Of a stretch of 64,000 nt of DNA, positions 46,441-58,344 are shown in pieces (within the stretch, counting starts at the first letter, position 1; each line of letters opens with the position of its first letter). The translations under genes and the position numbers were made by a program. The stretch covers positions 310,001-374,000 of the forward strand of contig NZ_JAATOM010000002.1 in the NCBI RefSeq assembly GCF_019207085.1. The letters are read 5' to 3'. The stretch is from Variovorax sp. dw_308 (lineage in GTDB: Bacteria > Pseudomonadota > Gammaproteobacteria > Burkholderiales > Burkholderiaceae_C). The notes under the pieces are model-generated. The model saw only the letters and a program-made list of their open reading frames with translations, had not been told where the DNA came from and searched no databases.

Positions 46441-48117
46441 ATGCCAGCCCTTTCCATCATCGATGCGGCCATGTTCGTGCTCGAGACGCCCGAGCGTCCG
46501 TTCAACATCGGCCCGCTGATCATGCTCGACCCGCCCGCACGCGGCCGCGCAACCTTCGCCGACCGGCTCGTCACCCAGATGCTCAAGCGTCCACCGGGCG
46601 TGCCCTTCAGCTACAAGCTGCGCATGCAACCGCTCGGGTTGCCCACGCTGGAGGTCGATCCGAATGCGGACGTCGCCGCACATGTGCACCGCATCACCCT
46701 CGCTGCGCCGGGCAGTTTCCAGCAGCTTTCCAAGCTTGTCTGCGAACTGCATGAAAAGCGCCTGGACCGCAGCAAGTTGCTCTGGGAGCTGTACGTGATC
46801 GACGGCCTCGAAGGTGGCAAGGTGGCCCTCTACGGCAAGACCCATCACGGCATCATCGACGGCCGCGGCTTCGTGCAGGCGATCTCGGGCTGGCTCGCCA
46901 CTTCCGCGACCGACACCACCGTGCGCGCGATGTGGGAAGGCGTCTCACGGCCGGCGCAAGAGGGCCCGGTGCGCAAATCCGTCGCTGGGCGGCTGGGCAG
47001 CGTCCTGGGCCTGGTCAAGGGAACTGCCGCGTCGGCAGTCGGCCTCTACGCCATGCTTGCCAGGCAGAGCCTGAAGACGCTCGGCGTCGGCGGCTTCAAG
47101 AGCCTTTCGTTGCCCTACACCCGCGTGCCGCGCGCGCTCGGTGGCAAGGCTTCCTCGAAGCGCAGCTTCGCCTACTGCACCTTGCCCGTGCGCGAGATGA
47201 AGGCATTCGGCAAGGCCCATGGGTGCACGCTGAACGACCTGCTGCTCACCACCGTCGACATGGCCCTGGCTCGCTACCTGGAAGAGCAGGGCAAGCGGCC
47301 CAAGGGCGCGCTGATCACGGCGATGCCGGTCGCGCTGGCGGCTGCCAGCGGCGGCAACCAGATCGCCGTGCTGCAGTTTCCGCTCGGTTCGCCAGGCTTG
47401 AGCCCGGAAAAGCGATTGGCCGCTGTGCGTGCCGAAACCGCCACCGTCAAGAGCGTCATCGAGAAGTCGACGAATGAGGTGGTGATGCTCTACACCACGC
47501 TCGTGCACGGCGTGCCGGCCATGGTGGAGAAAGCCGGCCTGAAGACCGGGCTGCCGATCAGCAACCTGATGATTTCCAACCCGTTCGGCTTTGCCGAACC
47601 GCGCTACCTGATGGGCGCCGCGGTCGAGATGGTGCTGCCGGTCTCGGTGGTACCCGCCGGCCAGTTGCTCAACGTCACATCCGTCTCGCTGGCCGATCGC
47701 TTCCAGATCGGATTCCTGGCCATGCCAGAGGCGGTGCCTGAAATCGAGAAGGTTGCGCGCTACACGACAGAGGCCTTCGATGAACTGAAGCGCTCGATGA
47801 GCAAGGACACGGTGGCGTCCGTCGTGGCCGAGGCGCCAGCTGTCGCCCAGACCCCGCCCCCGGCAAGGCGCGCAGCGCGCCCGCGGCCGGCGAAGGCGAT
47901 GACCGCCGCACCACGCGGGCGTGCACCGGCCAAGCGGTCGAAGCGCACCGCGTTGGTCGAAGTGGGCGAAGCCACCGCAGCGGCAGCTGCGGCAGCCGTC
48001 GCGGCCGTTGCATCTGCCGCGGTCGCCCAGACCGTCGAAGTTGTCGAAGCCCTCCAGGCTGCGCAGAGCCAAGGCGGCCAGGCCCCGCATCGCGAAGCCG
48101 AATCGGTCGCAGCCTGA
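46441..48117 (+). CDS. Wax ester synthase / diacylglycerol acyltransferase family protein with basic Ala-rich tail
   Basis: 558 residues. The catalytic HHxxxDG motif is HHGIIDG at 135-141. GNQIAVLQFPLGSP, PISNLMISNPFGF and the late MLPVSVVPAGQLLNVT stretch are typical of WS/DGAT enzymes, which make wax esters or triacylglycerol from acyl-CoA. After about 452 comes a tail of roughly 100 residues: a basic Pro/Ala/Arg/Lys part (PARRAARPRPAK, APAKRSKR) followed by a long Ala/Val helix. This tail is absent from standard family members and may bind lipid bodies or nucleic acid. A strong ribosome site precedes it and a terminator follows. Confidence 0.87.
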   Translation: MPALSIIDAAMFVLETPERPFNIGPLIMLDPPARGRATFADRLVTQMLKRPPGVPFSYKLRMQPLGLPTLEVDPNADVAAHVHRITLAAPGSFQQLSKLVCELHEKRLDRSKLLWELYVIDGLEGGKVALYGKTHHGIIDGRGFVQAISGWLATSATDTTVRAMWEGVSRPAQEGPVRKSVAGRLGSVLGLVKGTAASAVGLYAMLARQSLKTLGVGGFKSLSLPYTRVPRALGGKASSKRSFAYCTLPVREMKAFGKAHGCTLNDLLLTTVDMALARYLEEQGKRPKGALITAMPVALAAASGGNQIAVLQFPLGSPGLSPEKRLAAVRAETATVKSVIEKSTNEVVMLYTTLVHGVPAMVEKAGLKTGLPISNLMISNPFGFAEPRYLMGAAVEMVLPVSVVPAGQLLNVTSVSLADRFQIGFLAMPEAVPEIEKVARYTTEAFDELKRSMSKDTVASVVAEAPAVAQTPPPARRAARPRPAKAMTAAPRGRAPAKRSKRTALVEVGEATAAAAAAAVAAVASAAVAQTVEVVEALQAAQSQGGQAPHREAESVAA

Positions 48118-48169
48118 GCGAGGGCGCGCGGCTCGCATTTGACGAGTCGCCGTCCTCCGTCTCCAGGAC

Positions 48170-48204
48170 ACCGCGGCTGCCCTTGCAGCAGTCGCGGTTT
48201 TTTT
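48170..48204 (+). terminator. Rho-independent terminator after the WS/DGAT gene
   Basis: ACCGCGGCTGC (48170-48180), loop CCTT, GCAGC (48185-48189), a 3-base bulge, then CGCGGT (48193-48198) running into seven T. It ends the WS/DGAT message and lies 29 bases from the convergent TonB receptor stop. Confidence 0.87.
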
Positions 48205-48232
48205 GCGTCCGGAGTCCCGCCCGCGGCTGGGT

Positions 48233-50773
48233 TCAGGTCCCGAAGGTGTAGCGCACCCCCACCCAGCCGGCGCGCGGCGCGCCCGGCGACATCAGGCTGC
48301 TTTGGCTCACAGGGAAGTCGCCATTGGCGTTCTGCGGCAGGCCGCGTGCGATGTAGGCACCGGTGTTCGTGAAGCCGTTGGCGCCGAGTTGGCCGCCGGT
48401 CGTGTACTTCGTGTTGAATAGGTTGGTCACCTGCACGAAGAACTTCAACCCCGGCCGCGGCTTGTAGTCCACGCCAAGGTTGAACACCGCGTAGCCCGCG
48501 CTGCGCCCCGGCCCGGTGTAGTACACGCCGTCGGGCGTGTGCAGGCCGTTCTCGTTGCCGCGCAGGTTGGAACCGCTCGACGCGACCATGTCCATGCCGA
48601 TGCGCCACTGCGCGGTCGGCTCGTAGTCGGCGTACAGCTTGAGCACTTGCCGCGGCAGCAACGGGATGCGGTCGCCCGGCCGGATCTGGATGGTGCCATC
48701 GGTGCCCGGGAAGCCGGCCAGCGCCTGGTCGTTGGTGCTGTTGCCCGACCCACCCACCGTCTCGGCGCTGCGATAGGTGGCGTCGAGCAGCATGAAGTTG
48801 CCGCCCAGCGTGAGGCCGCCCGTGGGCTTGGCGCTCAAGCCCATCTCGATGCCCTGCCTGCGCGTCTTGCCGAAATTCTTGAAGTAGCCGAAGCCGGCCG
48901 AATTGTCGGACACGAAGAGCAGGTCATCCTTGTTGTCGGAGCGGAACACGCCGAAGTTCCAGGCCATCTTCTGCGACACGATGCCGCGCAGGCCGGCCTC
49001 GAAGGTCGTCGTCACCACCTGCTTGAGCGGCGGGTCGCCGGCGAATGAGTTGGGCAGCTTGCACGGGCTGGCCGGATCGGCGCAACCCAGTTCGATCGCC
49101 GTCGGCGCGCGGCTGCCCTGGTTCACGCCGGCGTACACCGTGACGGCCTCGCTCGGCGCGAAGGTCAGCCCGATCGCGGGGTTGAACCGGCTGAAGGTGT
49201 AGCTGCCATCCAGCGAGCCGGGGCCGCCGCCGGGCGTGATGCCGTCGGTGTTGTCGACCTTGGTGTAGTTGTAGCGACCCGACAACGTGAGGTGCGTCTG
49301 CTTGTTGAATTCGATGGTGTCGGTGGCATACAGGCTGCTGGTGTTCGAGCGGCTCGACAAGGCGACACGCGCATCGAAGGCGTTCTCCGAATCCTGCGAG
49401 CCATCCGCGAAGGCGCCGGGGCCGAACACCGGCGTGACCGTGCGGTCGGGGTTGAGATAGCCGAACTGGGTGCTCTGCCCGAAGGTGGTGCGGTTGCCGT
49501 CATAGGCCGCGCCCACCACGAACAAGTGCCCGATGTCGCCGGTCTTGGCGTCGGCGGACAGTTGCGCCGCCAGGCCGTAGTTGTCCTGCTTCGACTCGGT
49601 GCGGTTGATGAGGCCGTTGCACTTCTCGTTCGGCTCGGTGTTCAGCAGGGCGTTGGCGATGCAGCGCCACTTGGGGAACGGCGTGTTGGCGGCGGTGGCG
49701 CCGCTGCTCGGGTAGCCGGTGAAGCCGGCCGCGGCCAATGCCGCGCGTTCGGCCGCGCTTGGCTGGTAGACCGACTCCTCGAACGAATCGTCGTTGAGGT
49801 CGCCGTTGAATGTGTTGGTCTTGATGTTGCGGTAGTAGATGTTGCCCGAGGCGGTCCAGGTGTCGTTCAGGGCCTGGGTGATCGCCAGGTTGACGGAGGC
49901 GGCCTTGTTCCTGGTGTTGTCGGGAATGGTGCGCACGCTGGACCAGTCGCGCTGCAGCGCGCCGATTTCCTGCGTGCCGTTGCCGGTGAGGTCGTTGTCG
50001 GCGAACGAGGCCGACAAGTAGACGCTGCCGTCGCGCGTGGTGCGGCCGACCTTGGCAAAGAGCTGCCGCACGTCGGAAGGCGAGTCGACGCGCCAGCCGT
50101 TCTCGTGCAGGCCGTTGCCGGTGACGAACCAGTTCCAGCCGCTTTCCTTGTCGCTGCCGCCGGTCTCGAACTCGAGCGCGGCGCGGCCCCAGGAGCCGCC
50201 CGACAACTGCACCGAGGTGCCGGGGTTGTGCAGGCCGTCCTTGGTCTGGATGGCAATTGCGCCGCCCAGCGTGTTGAGGCCGAACAGCGGGTTGCTGCCG
50301 GGCATCAGCGCCATCGTCGAGATGGCCGAGCGCGGGATCAGGTCCCAGCTCACCACGTCGCCGAAGGGCTGGTTCAGCCGCACGCCGTCCATGTACACCG
50401 ACAGGCCCTGCGGCGTGCCGAGCAGCGGGGATGCGGTGAAGCCGCGGTAGTTGATGTCGGGCTGGAACGGGTTGCCCTGGGTCTCGTTCACGGTGACGCC
50501 GCCGATCGCGCGCGAGAGGTAGTTCGACAGGTCCGGCGCATGAATGCGCTCCATGTCGGCACCGGTGCTCGTCTGCACATTGGACGGGATGTTGTCGCGC
50601 GGCACGTCGATGCCGGGCAGCGGTGTCGGCGTGACGACCGTGATGGTGGGCAGCATTGGTGGCGGGGCTGCCGCATCCTGCGCGGCGGCTTGCATCGAGT
50701 GGCACAACAGCAGGCTGGCCGCGGCCAGCGGCGCCAATGAAAAGACGGGAAATCGAACGCGGCGATGCTTCAT
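48233..50773 (-). CDS. TonB-dependent outer-membrane receptor
   Basis: 846 residues. A signal peptide LAPLAAASLLLCHSMQAAAQ is followed by a proline-rich stretch, then the plug (about 60-175, with NIPSNVQTSTGADMERI and PDINYRGFTASPLLG). The barrel runs to a C-terminal GWVGVRYTFGT, whose final hydrophobic strand is correct for BAM insertion. It imports a ligand too large for porins, such as an iron chelate, cobalamin or another nutrient. The ligand is not deducible. It diverges from a DASS anion symporter, which hints at a carboxylate or citrate complex, but that is speculative. Confidence 0.92.
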   Translation of the reverse strand: MKHRRVRFPVFSLAPLAAASLLLCHSMQAAAQDAAAPPPMLPTITVVTPTPLPGIDVPRDNIPSNVQTSTGADMERIHAPDLSNYLSRAIGGVTVNETQGNPFQPDINYRGFTASPLLGTPQGLSVYMDGVRLNQPFGDVVSWDLIPRSAISTMALMPGSNPLFGLNTLGGAIAIQTKDGLHNPGTSVQLSGGSWGRAALEFETGGSDKESGWNWFVTGNGLHENGWRVDSPSDVRQLFAKVGRTTRDGSVYLSASFADNDLTGNGTQEIGALQRDWSSVRTIPDNTRNKAASVNLAITQALNDTWTASGNIYYRNIKTNTFNGDLNDDSFEESVYQPSAAERAALAAAGFTGYPSSGATAANTPFPKWRCIANALLNTEPNEKCNGLINRTESKQDNYGLAAQLSADAKTGDIGHLFVVGAAYDGNRTTFGQSTQFGYLNPDRTVTPVFGPGAFADGSQDSENAFDARVALSSRSNTSSLYATDTIEFNKQTHLTLSGRYNYTKVDNTDGITPGGGPGSLDGSYTFSRFNPAIGLTFAPSEAVTVYAGVNQGSRAPTAIELGCADPASPCKLPNSFAGDPPLKQVVTTTFEAGLRGIVSQKMAWNFGVFRSDNKDDLLFVSDNSAGFGYFKNFGKTRRQGIEMGLSAKPTGGLTLGGNFMLLDATYRSAETVGGSGNSTNDQALAGFPGTDGTIQIRPGDRIPLLPRQVLKLYADYEPTAQWRIGMDMVASSGSNLRGNENGLHTPDGVYYTGPGRSAGYAVFNLGVDYKPRPGLKFFVQVTNLFNTKYTTGGQLGANGFTNTGAYIARGLPQNANGDFPVSQSSLMSPGAPRAGWVGVRYTFGT

Positions 50774-50892
50774 CTGTGGAGTCTCCTCGGGCTACGAAAT
50801 TCTTCTGAACCGGACGCGCGTGCGCGCCCATCGCCCAAGGTATGCGGTGTCTTTCTGCGGCGACAGGGAAAACTTCCCGACGTGTTGACTTG

Positions 50893-50913
50893 CCGGCGCT
50901 TGCGTTGCGCCGG
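50893..50913 (+). other. Leader hairpin upstream of the DASS symporter gene
   Basis: CCGGCGC (50893-50899), loop TTGCGTT, GCGCCGG (50907-50913): a perfect 7-bp stem in the 209-base divergent gap, 70 bases before the symporter start. It has no T-run. It may be an mRNA leader structure or a symmetrical protein-binding site. Confidence 0.4.
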
Positions 50914-50982
50914 AGCCGAAACCGCACGACACTGGCGCCCCGCCGGCACCGCCGCCTGCCCCCCAACGCTGAGGATCGCACC

Positions 50983-52488
50983 ATGCTCGCGCGTCTCAAG
51001 GCGACGTTTCGCTATTTCAACGAAGCGGTGCCCTTCCGGCTCGGACCTGCGCTGATCGCCACGGTCGTGTTGTTCGCGCTGCTGTTGATGCCCACGCCCC
51101 AAGGCCTCACGCCGAAGGCCTGGGACCTGGTGGCCATCTTCCTGACGACGATCGTCGCGATCATCCTCAAGGTCATGCCGATCGGCGTCATGGCCATGAT
51201 GGCGATCGTGATCGTCTCGCTGTCGCAGGTCACGGCGGACTCGTCGAAGGGCGCGATCGCCGACGCGCTGAGCAGCTTCGCCAATCCGCTGATCTGGCTC
51301 ATCGTGGTGGCGATCCTGATTTCACGCGGCCTGAAGAAGACCGGCCTGGGCAGCCGCATCGGCCTGCTGTTCGTCGAGTTGCTGGGCAAGCGCACCATCG
51401 GCATCGGCTACGGCCTGACGGTGTGCGAACTGGTGCTGGCGCCCTTCACGCCCAGCAACACGGCGCGCGGCGGCGGCATCGTGCATCCGATCATGAAGTC
51501 GATCGCCAACGCCTTCGACTCCGATCCGGCCAAGGGCACCGAGGGCAAGGTCGGCACCTACCTGGCGCTGGTCAACTACCACGCCAATCCGCTCACCTCG
51601 GCGATGTTCGTCACGGCCACTGCGCCCAATCCGCTGGTGCTGGACTACATCGCCAAAGCCAGCGGCGGTAGCCTTCATCTGACCTGGACGACGTGGGCGC
51701 TGTGCATGCTGCTGCCGGGCCTGGCCTGCCTGCTGGTGATGCCGTTGGTGATCTATGTGCTCTCGCCGCCGCAGCTGAAGGCGACGCCCAACGCGGTGGA
51801 ATTCGCACGCACCGAACTCGCGCGCATGGGGCCGCTGTCGCCGAAGGAAAAGGTGATGCTCGGCACCTTCGCCCTGCTGCTCCTGCTGTGGGCCAACGTG
51901 CCGGCGATGCTGCTCGGCCCGGCCTTCACGCTGGACCCGACGGTGGTCGCGTTCCTCGGCCTCTTCGTGCTCATCATCACCGGCACCATCGACTGGGACG
52001 ACGTGCTGTCGGAGAAGAGCGCCTGGGACACGCTGGTGTGGTTCGGCGCGCTGGTGATGATGGCCGAGCAACTCAACAAGCTGGGCGTGATCACCTGGTT
52101 TTCGGAGGCGATGAAGGACGCCATCGTGGCCAGCGGCATGGGCTGGCTCGCCATCGCGGCGACGCTGGTGCTGGCCTTCGTCTTCTCGCACTACCTGTTC
52201 GCCAGCACCACGGCGCACATCAGCGCGATGCTGCTCGCGTTCCTGGCGGTCGGGGCGCAACTGATCCCGGCCGAATACGCGGCGCCTTTCATGCTGATGA
52301 TGGCCGCGGGGTCGTCGATCATGATGACGCTGACGCACTATGCGACGGGCACCTCACCCATCATCTTCGGCAGCGGCTTCGTCACGCTGGGCGTCTGGTG
52401 GCGCGTGGGCTTCGTGATGTGCGTGGTCGAGTTGCTGATCTTCGCGGTGCTGGGCGGGGTGTGGTGGAAGGTGCTGGGGTATTGGTGA
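50983..52488 (+). CDS. DASS-family anion (di/tricarboxylate) symporter
   Basis: 501 residues from the ATG at 50983 (GAGGA upstream); an earlier in-frame start lacks support. About 12-14 membrane segments. The motif APFTPSNTARGGGIVHPI (around 160-177) and the later TLTHYATGTSPIIFGSGF are signatures of the CitT/SodiT group of divalent anion:sodium symporters, transporting 2-oxoglutarate, malate, citrate or tartrate. It converges with cbbR with only 15 bases between stops. It is probably transcribed alone, opposite the TonB receptor. Confidence 0.92.
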   Translation: MLARLKATFRYFNEAVPFRLGPALIATVVLFALLLMPTPQGLTPKAWDLVAIFLTTIVAIILKVMPIGVMAMMAIVIVSLSQVTADSSKGAIADALSSFANPLIWLIVVAILISRGLKKTGLGSRIGLLFVELLGKRTIGIGYGLTVCELVLAPFTPSNTARGGGIVHPIMKSIANAFDSDPAKGTEGKVGTYLALVNYHANPLTSAMFVTATAPNPLVLDYIAKASGGSLHLTWTTWALCMLLPGLACLLVMPLVIYVLSPPQLKATPNAVEFARTELARMGPLSPKEKVMLGTFALLLLLWANVPAMLLGPAFTLDPTVVAFLGLFVLIITGTIDWDDVLSEKSAWDTLVWFGALVMMAEQLNKLGVITWFSEAMKDAIVASGMGWLAIAATLVLAFVFSHYLFASTTAHISAMLLAFLAVGAQLIPAEYAAPFMLMMAAGSSIMMTLTHYATGTSPIIFGSGFVTLGVWWRVGFVMCVVELLIFAVLGGVWWKVLGYW

Positions 52489-52503
52489 GGCACCGGCCCT
52501 CGG

Positions 52504-55024
<2,521 letters not shown>

Positions 55025-55037
55025 GGAGACCCACACC

Positions 55038-55478
55038 ATGATGACCAACCCCACCGGCCGCATCACGCAAGGCCAGTTCAGCTTCCTGCCCGACCTCAGC
55101 GACGACGAGATCACCGCGCAGATCCAGTACGGCCTCGACAAGGGCTACGCCTGGAGCGTCGAGTACACCGACGACCCGCACCCCCGCAACACCTACTGGG
55201 AGATGCACGGCGCGCCGATGTTCGACCTGCACGACGCGGCGGGCGTGATGATGGAACTGCAGGCCTGCCGCAAGGCCTTCCCCAGCCACTACATCCGCAT
55301 GATGGCCTTCGACTCGACGCGCGGCGTGGAGACCATCACGATGAGCTTCATCGTGAACCGGCCCGCGGAGGAGCCCGGATTCGGCCTGGTGCGGCAGGAG
55401 TCCAACGGCCGGACCATGCGCTACACGGTGCGCAGCTACGCCACCGAGCGGCCGGAGTCGCAGCGCTACGGCAACTGA
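55038..55478 (+). CDS. cbbS: RuBisCO small subunit, red type
   Basis: 146 residues, with ATGATG giving a choice of start. The segment [20 protein letters not shown] and [23 protein letters not shown] are standard for red-type small subunits. The extended C-terminal part ([16 protein letters not shown]) is the beta-hairpin tail absent from green-type proteins. AGGAGA lies upstream, 13 bases after cbbL. It caps the octameric core of the holoenzyme. Confidence 0.95.
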   Translation: MMTNPTGRITQGQFSFLPDLSDDEITAQIQYGLDKGYAWSVEYTDDPHPRNTYWEMHGAPMFDLHDAAGVMMELQACRKAFPSHYIRMMAFDSTRGVETITMSFIVNRPAEEPGFGLVRQESNGRTMRYTVRSYATERPESQRYGN

Positions 55479-55497
55479 ACGACAGCAGGACACTCGC

Positions 55498-56502
55498 ATG
55501 ACCGCACCGCTCTACGCCATACCCGGCGCCAAGGCCACCGCCATGCCCGAGGCGGCCGAGGCGGCGGTTGAGCCCACGGCGCCGATACGGCCGCGCTCGG
55601 TCGCCGACGTGCTGGCAGAGAGCAAGGTGGAGTCGGTGCTGGACGAATTGGAGCGCGACCTGATCGGCCTGGTGCCGGTCAAGTCCCGCATCCGCGACAT
55701 CGCCGCGCTGCTGGTGATCGACAAGCTGCGCGCACAGCACGGCCTGGCCGCGCAGGCGCCATCGCTGCACATGTGCTTCACCGGCAATCCCGGCACCGGC
55801 AAGACCACGGTGGCAATGCGGATGGCGAAGATCCTCCACAGCCTGGGCTACGTTCGCAAGGGCCACGTCGTCAGTGTGACGCGCGACGACCTGGTCGGCC
55901 AGTACATCGGCCATACCGCACCCAAGACCAAGGAAGTGCTGAAGAAGGCGATGGGCGGCGTGCTGTTCATCGACGAGGCGTACTACCTCTACCGCCCGGA
56001 CAACGAGCGCGACTACGGGCAGGAGGCCATCGAGATCCTGCTGCAGGTGATGGAGAACCAGCGCGACGACCTGGTGGTGATCCTCGCGGGCTACAAGGAC
56101 CGGATGAATACCTTCTTCCAGTCCAACCCCGGCATGAGCTCGCGCATCGCGCACCACCTCGATTTTCCGGACTACGACGGCGCCGAGCTGCTGCAGATCG
56201 CCGGGCTGCAACTCGAATCCGCGCACTACCGCTTCGGCGCCGGCGCGCGTGAAGCCTTCGACGCCTACCTGCAGCGGCGCATCGCGCAGCCTCACTTCGC
56301 CAATGCGCGCAGCGTGCGCAATGCGCTCGACCGTGCACGCCTGCGCCAGGCCAGCCGCCTGTACGCCGACCGCGACAGCCCGCTGACGGCCGAGGCGCTC
56401 AGCACCCTTGCCGCGAGCGACATCCTGGCCAGCCGCGTGTTTACCAACGAGCCCCCGGGGCCGGGCTGTGCCCGGCCCGCCCCCCAAGGAACCTCCCCAT
56501 GA
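55498..56502 (+). CDS. cbbX: CbbX, red-type RuBisCO activase
   Basis: 334 residues, AAA+ protein. Walker [10 protein letters not shown] at 96-104; Walker [11 protein letters not shown] with Asp159-Glu160; sensor and arginine finger region near [14 protein letters not shown]. CbbX pulls the C-terminal peptide of the large subunit to release inhibitory sugar phosphates, and needs ribulose bisphosphate and ATP. The last 15 residues ([16 protein letters not shown]) are an extension beyond the usual end. Its stop overlaps the start of the next gene (ATGA). Confidence 0.95.
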   Translation: MTAPLYAIPGAKATAMPEAAEAAVEPTAPIRPRSVADVLAESKVESVLDELERDLIGLVPVKSRIRDIAALLVIDKLRAQHGLAAQAPSLHMCFTGNPGTGKTTVAMRMAKILHSLGYVRKGHVVSVTRDDLVGQYIGHTAPKTKEVLKKAMGGVLFIDEAYYLYRPDNERDYGQEAIEILLQVMENQRDDLVVILAGYKDRMNTFFQSNPGMSSRIAHHLDFPDYDGAELLQIAGLQLESAHYRFGAGAREAFDAYLQRRIAQPHFANARSVRNALDRARLRQASRLYADRDSPLTAEALSTLAASDILASRVFTNEPPGPGCARPAPQGTSP

Positions 56503-57230
56503 CCTCCCCTCGCCTGCGCGCACTGATCTTCGACGTCGACGGCACGCTGGCGAATACCGAGCACGCCCATCGCGCCGCATTCAACGAGGCCTTTGCCGAA
56601 GCAGGCCTCGACTGGCATTGGGACGTACCGCTCTACACGCGGCTGCTGGAAGTCTCCGGCGGCAAGGAGCGCATCACCCATTACTGGCGGGAGACGCGCG
56701 GCGACATCAGGGCCATCGACGCCGGCGCGCTGGCCGACACCGTGCAACACATCCATGACCACAAGACGGCCGGCTACGAGCGCAGGGTCCAAGAGGGCAG
56801 CGTCCAATTGCGTCCGGGCGTGCTCAAGCTGATCGAGTCGGCGTTCAACGAAGGGTTGCACCTGGCCATCGCGACCACGACCTCGCCCGTCAACATCGTC
56901 GCGCTGCTGCGCTCGGCCATCGGGCCGGCCTGGTCCTCTTACTTCCAGGTGATCGAGGACGCGTCGACCGCGCCGCACAAGAAGCCGCATCCACAGGTCT
57001 ACCTCCAGACCTTGCAGCGCCTGCGCCTGCCGCCCGCCGAATGCCTGGCCTTCGAGGATTCCGCCAACGGACTCAAGGCTGCGCGTGCGGCACGGCTGGC
57101 GACAGTCGTCACGCCCAACGCCTTCACGGCCCACCACGACTTCGCCGGCGCGCTGCGCATCCTGCCCAGCCTTCAAGGCACGACGATCGCGGACCTCCGC
57201 AGCTGGCACGCGGCGGCGCAAACCCAATAG
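56499..57230 (+). CDS. cbbY: CbbY, HAD phosphatase (xylulose-1,5-bisphosphatase)
   Basis: 243 residues. HAD motif I is [12 protein letters not shown], motif II is in IATTTSPVN, and motifs III and IV are in KKPHPQVY and [14 protein letters not shown]. CbbY from red-type operons dephosphorylates xylulose 1,5-bisphosphate, a misfire product that inhibits RuBisCO, complementing CbbX. Coupled by ATGA overlap to cbbX. Position and motifs agree; another HAD specificity is possible. Confidence 0.88.
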   Translation: MTSPRLRALIFDVDGTLANTEHAHRAAFNEAFAEAGLDWHWDVPLYTRLLEVSGGKERITHYWRETRGDIRAIDAGALADTVQHIHDHKTAGYERRVQEGSVQLRPGVLKLIESAFNEGLHLAIATTTSPVNIVALLRSAIGPAWSSYFQVIEDASTAPHKKPHPQVYLQTLQRLRLPPAECLAFEDSANGLKAARAARLATVVTPNAFTAHHDFAGALRILPSLQGTTIADLRSWHAAAQTQ

Positions 57231-57248
57231 CAACCTTGAAAGACCGCC

Positions 57249-58322
57249 ATGCCCCTCTCCCAACGCGCCACGCTCACGCGCTACCTCATCGAGCAACGCC
57301 GCCGATTTCCGGACGCGAGCGGCGACTTCAATGCGCTGATCCTCGACGTTGCATTGGCATGCAAGGCCATCGCTCGCGCGGTCGCTTTCGGCGAATTGGG
57401 CTATGCGACGAGCCAGCTCAGCGGCGAGCTCGAAACGCGCAAGCCGCTCAACGTCATCAGCAACCAGGTCTTCACCCACATGAACGACTGGGGCGGCCAC
57501 TGCGCCGGCATGGCGTCGGAGGATGCGAGCGAGCCGCACCAGATCCCCGCGCAGCACCCGCGCGGGCGCTACCTGCTGGTGTTCGATCCGCTCGACGGCG
57601 GCTCGAGCAACATCGAGGTGAACGTGTCGGTGGGCAGCGTCTTCAGCGTGTTGCGCGCGCCGCCGGAGGTGATCGAGAGCGGGCGCGACGTCATGGCAGC
57701 CGACTTCCTGCAGCCGGGCGCGGCCCAAGTCGCGGCGGGCTATGCGCTGTACGGGCCGACCACGATGCTGGTGCTGTCCGTGGGCAACGGCGTGGCGGGG
57801 TTCACGCTGGACCCCAACCTCGGCGAGTTCATGCTGACCCATCCGGACATCCAGGTCCCGCCAGAGACCGAGGAGTTCGCGATCAACGCCTCCAACAGCC
57901 GCTTCTGGGAAGCGCCGGTCAAGCGCTACGTCGACGAATGCCAAGCCGGCAAGACCGGTGCGCGCGGCAAGGACTTCACGATGCGATGGATCGCCTCGAT
58001 GGTGGCCGAGGCGCACCGCATCCTCATGCGCGGCGGTGTCTTCCTGTACCCGCGCGACACCCGCGACCCGATGAAGGTCGGCCCGCTGCGCCTGCTGCAT
58101 GAAGCCAACCCCATCGGCTTCATCATGGAACAGGCCGGCGGACGTGCGAGCACCGGGCGCCAGCCCTTGCTGGGCGTGGTGCCGACATCGATGCAGCAGC
58201 GCATCGGCCTGGTGTTCGGCTCGCGCAGCGAGGTCGAGCGCATCGAGCGCTACCACCGCGAACCGGCCGGGGCGGAACTGGAAAGCCCCCTGTTCGGCAA
58301 GCGCAGCCTGTTCCGCGCCTGA
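57249..58322 (+). CDS. cbbF: Fructose-1,6-bisphosphatase class I
   Basis: 357 residues, class I. The metal motif FDPLDGGSSN (about 117-126) is intact, and MASEDASEP precedes it. Later YPRDTRDPMKVGPLRLL and GFIMEQAGGRAS belong to the same family. In the Calvin cycle it also hydrolyses sedoheptulose 1,7-bisphosphate in many bacteria. Lies 18 bases after cbbY and 22 before cbbP. No second fbp gene is in view, so this copy is likely dedicated to CO2 fixation. Confidence 0.94.
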   Translation: MPLSQRATLTRYLIEQRRRFPDASGDFNALILDVALACKAIARAVAFGELGYATSQLSGELETRKPLNVISNQVFTHMNDWGGHCAGMASEDASEPHQIPAQHPRGRYLLVFDPLDGGSSNIEVNVSVGSVFSVLRAPPEVIESGRDVMAADFLQPGAAQVAAGYALYGPTTMLVLSVGNGVAGFTLDPNLGEFMLTHPDIQVPPETEEFAINASNSRFWEAPVKRYVDECQAGKTGARGKDFTMRWIASMVAEAHRILMRGGVFLYPRDTRDPMKVGPLRLLHEANPIGFIMEQAGGRASTGRQPLLGVVPTSMQQRIGLVFGSRSEVERIERYHREPAGAELESPLFGKRSLFRA

Positions 58323-58344
58323 CGTCCGACCACGCAAGGAACCC

